Part shown: in pieces, positions 59,091 to 64,000 of the stretch
Position numbering within the stretch: position 1 is the stretch's first letter
How the letters are laid out: every line of letters begins with the position of its first letter
Assembly (NCBI RefSeq): GCF_003014595.1
Contig: NZ_PYGK01000020.1
Location: forward strand, 1-64,000
Direction: 5' to 3'
Source of the DNA: Chitinophaga ginsengisoli
Lineage (GTDB): Bacteria > Bacteroidota > Bacteroidia > Chitinophagales > Chitinophagaceae
Length of the DNA stretch: 64,000 nt
Translations under genes and position numbers: made by a program
Notes under the pieces: model-generated
Told to the model about the DNA's origin: nothing
Seen by the model: only the letters and a program-made list of their open reading frames with translations
Database searches by the model: none

Positions 59091-59978
59091 GTGCGTAATC
59101 TCATCATTTTCTTTAGGCGCTATTTTAACTTTTTTCTGTTTTTGCTGCTGGAAGTGATTTGCATTGTGCTGGTATTCCGGAACAACGATCTGCAGAAATC
59201 AGCCTACCTCAACTCCGCCAATAGTCTCAGCGCCAGGTTATACGAACGTTACAACAATGTGGAGTATTACTTCCACCTGAAAGCTACCAATGATAGCCTG
59301 GTGAAAGAAAATGCCCGCCTCCATAATATGTTGCGCACCAGCTTTGACAGCGTTTCCATTAACAACCTTGTGAAAGTAGACACCATCCGCCACTACAGCA
59401 CCGACACCACCCGTAAAGTGATCGGCACTGAAGTACGCCGCTATCTGTACAAAGAAGCAAAGGTGGTGAACAACAGTATCAGTAATCCCATTAACTATAT
59501 TACCATCAGAAGGGGCCGCGCAGACGGCATTAAACCCAATATGGGTGTTGTAGGCCCCAGTGGCGTAGTAGGTGTGGTACGTAGCGTGAACGACAACTAC
59601 GCCGTAGTACTCTCCCTGCTGTCCAAAGGTCGCAGCTTCGGGTTCAGCGCCCGCCTGAGCTACAGTAAAGAAATGGGTACCGTACGCTGGTATGGTGGTG
59701 AAGCAGGATATGCAGTGATGGAAGATGTGCCTAAAAGTGTAAGACTGATCAAAGGAGATACCGTCGTAACAAGTGGTTATTCTGCCTTATTCCCGGAAAA
59801 TATTCCCATCGGCTACGTGGAATCTTATACCCTGGCAGATAAATCCAGCACTTCCTATACCATCAGGATCAAACTGGCCACCAACTTTTATAATCTTCAG
59901 TATGTCTATGTCATAGACAACCTGCTGAAAGAACAACAACAATCTTTGGAAGACTCAACCTACAGGCTGATTAAATGA
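59091..59978 (+). CDS. mreC: Rod shape-determining protein MreC
   Basis: A 295-aa bitopic elongasome protein. It starts with GTG (MRNLIIFFRRYFNFFLFLLLEVICIVLVF), followed by one membrane helix (about 9-28) and a coiled-coil stretch (about 50-85, KATNDSLVKENARLHNML). The periplasmic beta-domains hold GRADGIKPNMGVVGPSGVVGVV and KGDTVVTSGYSALFPENIPIGYV, the MreC signature. It overlaps mreD by 4 bp (ATGA), suggesting coupled translation. Confidence 0.93.
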   Translation: MRNLIIFFRRYFNFFLFLLLEVICIVLVFRNNDLQKSAYLNSANSLSARLYERYNNVEYYFHLKATNDSLVKENARLHNMLRTSFDSVSINNLVKVDTIRHYSTDTTRKVIGTEVRRYLYKEAKVVNNSISNPINYITIRRGRADGIKPNMGVVGPSGVVGVVRSVNDNYAVVLSLLSKGRSFGFSARLSYSKEMGTVRWYGGEAGYAVMEDVPKSVRLIKGDTVVTSGYSALFPENIPIGYVESYTLADKSSTSYTIRIKLATNFYNLQYVYVIDNLLKEQQQSLEDSTYRLIK

Positions 59979-60484
59979 GTATACTGTTAAGAAATATTAT
60001 CCGTTTCGTGCTCTTACTGCTCCTGCAGGTATTTGTACTGCAGGATATTCGGTTACACCAGTTGGTAGGTCTTAACCTGTACATGTTGTTCGTATTGTTG
60101 CTGCCTTTCAATATGCCCCGCCCCGCATTGATGCTGCTGGCATTGCTGATGGGCCTTGGCCTGGACATGTTCATGAATACTATGGGTATGCACGCTGCTG
60201 CCTGTGTATTCATTGCGTACCTCCGCCCGTTCATCATCAATGTACTGTCTCCGCAGGGTGGTTTCGAAACAACCCAGAAAACACCTTCCATGACCAGCAT
60301 GGGAGTGTCCCAATTCCTGACCTATATCGCAATCCTGGTATTCCTGCATAACCTCGTGTATTTCCCGCTGGAGGTATTCAGCTTTGCGAGCTTCTTCTAT
60401 CTGCTCTTGAAAATCCTTTTATCAACAGCGGCCAGTATCGTACTGATCGTGTTGTACGAGTTACTGTTCTTTTCCAGGAAGTAG
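59975..60484 (+). CDS. mreD: Rod shape-determining protein MreD
   Basis: A 169-aa integral membrane protein with about five hydrophobic segments. The family is poorly conserved in sequence; position after mreC with a 4-bp overlap and before mrdA makes the call secure. MSILLRNIIRFVLLLLLQVFVLQDI and LMGLGLDMFMNTMGMHAAA are typical of Bacteroidota MreD. The gap of 201 bp after it precedes mrdA. Confidence 0.9.
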   Translation: MSILLRNIIRFVLLLLLQVFVLQDIRLHQLVGLNLYMLFVLLLPFNMPRPALMLLALLMGLGLDMFMNTMGMHAAACVFIAYLRPFIINVLSPQGGFETTQKTPSMTSMGVSQFLTYIAILVFLHNLVYFPLEVFSFASFFYLLLKILLSTAASIVLIVLYELLFFSRK

Positions 60485-60685
60485 GCGGAGAATTAGTCCA
60501 GAGACCATATTTTATGAGATGATTATGTTTTGTTAAAATCAACAATGAGAACAGATAGCACAGAACGTAATCTCTAACTTTAGAAACAAATTGAACGTCA
60601 CATTATAAAGCAACAGGTCGCTTGCTTCATCTTTCTGCCGGAACGGTGGGAGAGGCCGTGAAGTGGCCACATTATTTCAGCGGAA

Positions 60686-62641
60686 ATGTCTGTCTATAAT
60701 CAGCCCAGGAAAAGAGTAATACAGTTTATCATCCTTGGAATGGTATTAGTAATTATTACCAGGTTGTTCTTTTTGCAGGTAGTGGAAAAGAAATATTCCA
60801 AGCTGGCGGATGCCAATGCGGTACTTCGCAAAGTGGTATATCCCAGCCGTGGTATTATCTATGACCGCAAAGGCAGGAGTATCCTCAGCAATGATGCGAT
60901 GTATGACCTCGTGGTAACGCCTATCAACGTGAAGAACATTGATACGGCTTACATGTGTGAGATCCTCCGGATCGATAAGGAAGAATTTAGAAAACGTATC
61001 ACCAGCGCTATCATTAAGAACGGTAGCCGTCGTGTATCCGTATTTGCTTCCCTGCTGCCACCCGAGATGTTCGGCCGCCTGCAGGAAAGTATGTATATGT
61101 TCCAGCCGGGCTTCGAGTTGGTACAACGCCAGATCCGCTCCTACCCCTTCAATGCTGCTGCCAACATCCTCGGTTATATCGGAGAGGTATCTCCCCAGAT
61201 GTTGCAGAAACCAGCCTACAGCGCCTATAACCAGGGTGACTACCTGGGTATGACCGGTCTGGAAAGAACATACGAAAGTGTGCTGATGGGACAGCGTGGT
61301 ATACAATATCTCGTAAAAGACAACCTGAACCGCCCGCAGGGGCCATATGAAAAAGGCGAGTTCGATACTGCAGCTATTGCCGGTAAGAATCTCCGCCTGG
61401 CACTGGATGTTGATCTCCAGGTACTGGGTGAACACCTGATGCGTAATAAGATCGGCAGTATCGTTGCGATCGACCCCCGAACAGGAGGTATTCTGACTAT
61501 GGTGAGCGCTCCTACCTTCGACCCGAACCTGCTGACAGGCTCTTACCGTGCCCGTAACTTCAGCAGACTGTTTGCCGATACAACAAAACCACTCTTTAAC
61601 CGCGCCATACAGGCTGGTTACCCACCGGGATCTTCCATGAAACCGCTTACCGCCCTGATCGCATTGGATGAAGGTGTGATCACGCCTAGCTTTGGTTTTC
61701 CATGTTTCGGCGCTTATACCTATTGCGGCCGGCCAATTGCCTGTACGCACCATAATGCAGGGCACGCAGCCAACCTGCGACTGGCCATTGCCAACTCCTG
61801 TAACGCTTATTTCGTACACCTGTACCGTATGGAGGTGGATGCCGCCAAATGGGGTGGTGTGAAGAAAGGACATCAGAAATGGCATGACTATATTTCCACT
61901 TTCGGCCTTGGACACAGACTGGGCGTGGATATCCCGGGTGAATCTCCGGGTAAGGCGATTGATACCGCCGGTATGAATAAACTTTACCGCGGTCAATGGA
62001 ACTCCTGCTCAGAGCTGTACGTAGGTATGGGCCAGGGCCAGGTAGTTGCTACGCCTATGCAGATGGCGAATGCCATGTGTATTATCGCCAATAAAGGTTA
62101 TTACTATCTGCCGCATTTCGTGGATAAGATCGACAATGACAACACCGAACTGCTGACAAAATTCAGAGAGAAACATACCGTAGCGCACGTATCCGACTCT
62201 GTTTATATGCCGGTGATATACGGTATGGAGGACGTGGTGGAAAGAGGTACAGGTCAATCTGCCAAAATAGAAGGTGAGATCGTGTGTGGTAAAACAGGTA
62301 CGGCTGAGAATAATGCCATCGTGAACGGAAAGCTAGCAAAACTGAAGAACCACTCCGTATTTGTGGCGTTTGCCCCAAGGGATAATCCGAAGATCGCTAT
62401 TGCCGTGATCGTGGAGAACGCCGGTTTCGGTGCTACTTATGCAGCGCCTATCGCGAGTCTGATCATGGAGAAATACCTGCATGATACGATCTCCGTGAAG
62501 CGTAAGCCACAAATGAAAACATTGCTGGAATACAACACACTGGACCCTGTTGTAAGGGAAAAGTCCAAGCTTGACTCATTGAATGGAGCCAGCGCAAAAA
62601 TGACATCAGACGAGATACTTAAACTTTATTTCCGGGATTAA
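60686..62641 (+). CDS. mrdA: Penicillin-binding protein 2 (elongasome transpeptidase)
   Basis: A 651-aa class B PBP that cross-links peptidoglycan during elongation. An N-terminal membrane anchor (about 10-30) leads to the dimerisation/allosteric domain beginning RGIIYDRKGRSILSND. The transpeptidase has the SxxK motif with nucleophile Ser316 (GSSMKPL), SxN in ANSCNAYF, and KTG in CGKTGTAEN. GTGQSAKIEGEIVCGKTG precedes the last. It lies upstream of rodA with a 6-bp gap, matching the PBP2-RodA complex. Confidence 0.95.
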   Translation: MSVYNQPRKRVIQFIILGMVLVIITRLFFLQVVEKKYSKLADANAVLRKVVYPSRGIIYDRKGRSILSNDAMYDLVVTPINVKNIDTAYMCEILRIDKEEFRKRITSAIIKNGSRRVSVFASLLPPEMFGRLQESMYMFQPGFELVQRQIRSYPFNAAANILGYIGEVSPQMLQKPAYSAYNQGDYLGMTGLERTYESVLMGQRGIQYLVKDNLNRPQGPYEKGEFDTAAIAGKNLRLALDVDLQVLGEHLMRNKIGSIVAIDPRTGGILTMVSAPTFDPNLLTGSYRARNFSRLFADTTKPLFNRAIQAGYPPGSSMKPLTALIALDEGVITPSFGFPCFGAYTYCGRPIACTHHNAGHAANLRLAIANSCNAYFVHLYRMEVDAAKWGGVKKGHQKWHDYISTFGLGHRLGVDIPGESPGKAIDTAGMNKLYRGQWNSCSELYVGMGQGQVVATPMQMANAMCIIANKGYYYLPHFVDKIDNDNTELLTKFREKHTVAHVSDSVYMPVIYGMEDVVERGTGQSAKIEGEIVCGKTGTAENNAIVNGKLAKLKNHSVFVAFAPRDNPKIAIAVIVENAGFGATYAAPIASLIMEKYLHDTISVKRKPQMKTLLEYNTLDPVVREKSKLDSLNGASAKMTSDEILKLYFRD

Positions 62642-62647
62642 TCAGTT

Positions 62648-63937
62648 ATGAACCGTCGGCAGCAAATAAAATTGACAGAAGGTATTGACTGGCCTATTAT
62701 GGGCCTTTATATGGGGATCGTGTTTGTGGGGTTGTTATCTATCTTCGCAGCTGAGTACAGGGAGGGAGATAATATCTGGAATGATATCCTCCACCTGAAC
62801 AAGAACTACTCCCGCCAGTTGATGTGGCTGGGTGTATCAGCCGTATTGGCTACTATCATCTGGCTGACAGACAGTAAGTTCTTTACTGCTACGGCCAACC
62901 TGCTGTATGCCGGTGGATTGCTCTTACTGTTACTTGTGTTGGGCATCGGTAAAGATGTTAAGGGATCGAGTTCCTGGTTGGTAATTGGCGGTTTCCAGTT
63001 TCAGCCGGCGGAACTGACGAAGCTCTGTACCAACCTGGCCCTGGCCAAATATCTCTCCTCTATAGAAACTGATTTTACCAAACTGCGCTCCAGGCTGATC
63101 GCCGTTGCCCTGACGCTGGTACCTTGTGCGATCATCATCCTGCAATCAGAAACCGGGTTGGCGCTGGTATATTTCTCCTTCTTCCTTGTGATGTATAGGG
63201 AAGGCCTGCCGGGAGTATTGCTGGTGATCGCTTTCTCGGGGATCGTGCTGGTATTGTCGGCCCTGCTTGTCGATAAGAATATCCTCTTTATCATATTCTC
63301 CGTTATCACGGTACTGGTGATTTACTTCAGTCGCCGGGAAATAAAGCGTAACCGGTCCAGGCTGGCCCTGATACTGGGTATCTGGGCATTCTGCTCCGTG
63401 TTTGTGATGTTTGTAGTGCCGTTTGCTTTCACTAAAGTGCTGAAAGATTACCAGGTACGCCGTATTGAGGTAATGCTGGGTAAAGAGAATGATCCGAAAG
63501 CAACTTACAACACCCGCCAGAGTATGATCGCTATCGGTTCCGGTGGTTTTATTGGAAAGGGGTATCTGAAAGGTACCCAGACCCGTTACGATTTCGTGCC
63601 TGAACAGAGTACTGACTTTATCTTCTGTACGATAGGTGAAGATTTCGGCTTCCTGGGCTCTCTCATATTTATTGGTCTTTATGTGGCCCTGCTCTTACGG
63701 ATCATTTTTGTGGCGGAGCGACAGCGATCGACATTCAGCCGTGTATATGCTTATGGGGTGGCCAGTATTGTCTTTTTCCACATGTTCATTAATATTGCCA
63801 TGACCATCGGTCTGGCGCCGGTAATCGGAATCCCGCTTCCATTGGTCAGTTACGGTGGTTCCTCCCTGATGACATTTACCATGTTAATTTTTATCATGCT
63901 GCGACTGGATGCCGACAGGCAGATGGTATTACGATAG
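62648..63937 (+). CDS. rodA: Peptidoglycan glycosyltransferase RodA
   Basis: A 429-aa SEDS-family inner-membrane glycosyltransferase with about ten helices, polymerising glycan strands for elongation together with PBP2. The SEDS motifs GKDVKGSSSWLVIGGFQFQPAELTKL, SMIAIGSGGFIGKGYLKGTQTRYDFVPEQSTDFIF and GIPLPLVSYGGSSLMTF are all clear. The catalytic Asp expected in the family lies in the extracellular loop (DFVPEQSTDF). It closes the elongasome cluster. Confidence 0.95.
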   Translation: MNRRQQIKLTEGIDWPIMGLYMGIVFVGLLSIFAAEYREGDNIWNDILHLNKNYSRQLMWLGVSAVLATIIWLTDSKFFTATANLLYAGGLLLLLLVLGIGKDVKGSSSWLVIGGFQFQPAELTKLCTNLALAKYLSSIETDFTKLRSRLIAVALTLVPCAIIILQSETGLALVYFSFFLVMYREGLPGVLLVIAFSGIVLVLSALLVDKNILFIIFSVITVLVIYFSRREIKRNRSRLALILGIWAFCSVFVMFVVPFAFTKVLKDYQVRRIEVMLGKENDPKATYNTRQSMIAIGSGGFIGKGYLKGTQTRYDFVPEQSTDFIFCTIGEDFGFLGSLIFIGLYVALLLRIIFVAERQRSTFSRVYAYGVASIVFFHMFINIAMTIGLAPVIGIPLPLVSYGGSSLMTFTMLIFIMLRLDADRQMVLR

Positions 63938-63954
63938 TTGCATATCTTTGGGGA

Positions 63955-64000
63955 ATGGCACGTATTATACCATTATCAGAAGGGGCTTTTACAGTAGACG
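63955..64000 (+). CDS. Probable MBL-fold metallohydrolase, 5' end only
   Basis: The first 15 codons (MARIIPLSEGAFTVD) are present before the window edge, following rodA by 17 bp. The motif IIPLSEGxFT is the opening I associate with Bacteroidota MBL-fold metallohydrolases. With only 15 residues the call is tentative. It may be co-transcribed with the mre cluster or be a separate gene. Confidence 0.4.
   Translation, partial: MARIIPLSEGAFTVD

Noticed and set aside
60746..61996. Long antisense frame of 416 codons opposite mrdA
   Set aside because: The opposite strand carries all PBP2 motifs. The antisense product has no signature and no sign of its own transcription unit.
1..64000. CRISPR array, insertion sequences, prophage genes
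   Set aside because: No regularly spaced direct repeats, transposase or phage structural genes were seen.

Overview
The window reads as chromosomal DNA of a Bacteroidota bacterium, most likely a Chitinophaga-like member of the Chitinophagaceae. The pointers are gliding-motility genes (gldB, gldF, gldG), a fused MurF/alanine racemase, TonB-dependent receptors with an N-terminal carboxypeptidase-like domain, many lipoproteins with short lipoboxes, weak ribosome binding sites, and promoters resembling TTG-N19-TAnnTTTG. Coding density is high. Most of the window is ordinary core genome; the accessory parts are small.

Layout. 0-6.3 kb: tRNA-Ser(GGA), L-asparaginase, TatD nuclease, a lipoprotein, a polysaccharide deacetylase divergent from gltX, and a second lipoprotein. 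6.5-8.2 kb: an AT-rich two-gene cassette coding for a phosphoribosyltransferase-like protein and a NADAR-domain protein. This is the best candidate for a poorly described system. 8.3-14.2 kb: glnS, a stand-alone B12-binding domain protein, an outer-membrane protein, enoyl-CoA hydratase and fumC. 14.2-18.6 kb: a TauE/SafE exporter and a large TonB receptor. The receptor leader contains an 8-codon ORF ending in two Cys codons, and an inverted repeat near the exporter shares a motif with the receptor promoter region. 18.6-28.8 kb: lspA, murF-alr fusion, gldG-gldF, iscU-iscS (the IscU lacks two active-site residues), methylmalonyl-CoA epimerase and a second murF.

28.9-38.9 kb: a lipoprotein cytochrome / YceI / DUF5777-type barrel operon, a DUF4157-like HExxH protein, apaG, an RNase Z-like hydrolase, a small protein plus zeta-toxin pair, gldB, a barrel protein, nadE and serS. 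38.9-48.6 kb: an acetyltransferase, MoeB-rhodanese, a second TauE exporter, a PepSY protein with a siderophore-type TonB receptor, and a molybdenum-cofactor group (moaD, moaE, mobA, moaC, moeA; moaA is not in the window). 48.6-51.9 kb: a DUF1800/DUF1501 pair and a lipoprotein. 52-56.2 kb: OPT and POT peptide transporters separated by a striking 54-bp inverted repeat. 56.3-64 kb: purD, then the elongasome cluster mreB-mreC-mreD-mrdA-rodA, and the start of a probable metallo-beta-lactamase-fold gene cut by the window edge.

How the genes fit together. Several sets act on the cell envelope: two MurF-type ligases, alanine racemase, LspA and the Mre/PBP2/RodA elongasome. A second theme is sulfur and metal handling: two TauE exporters, IscS/IscU, rhodanese and Moco synthesis, TonB/PepSY. 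Small palindromic intergenic elements of one AT-rich family occur at least four times and seem to be a genome-wide repeat. I see no insertion sequence, prophage, CRISPR array or rRNA. All functional calls rest on motif reading by eye, with no database search.
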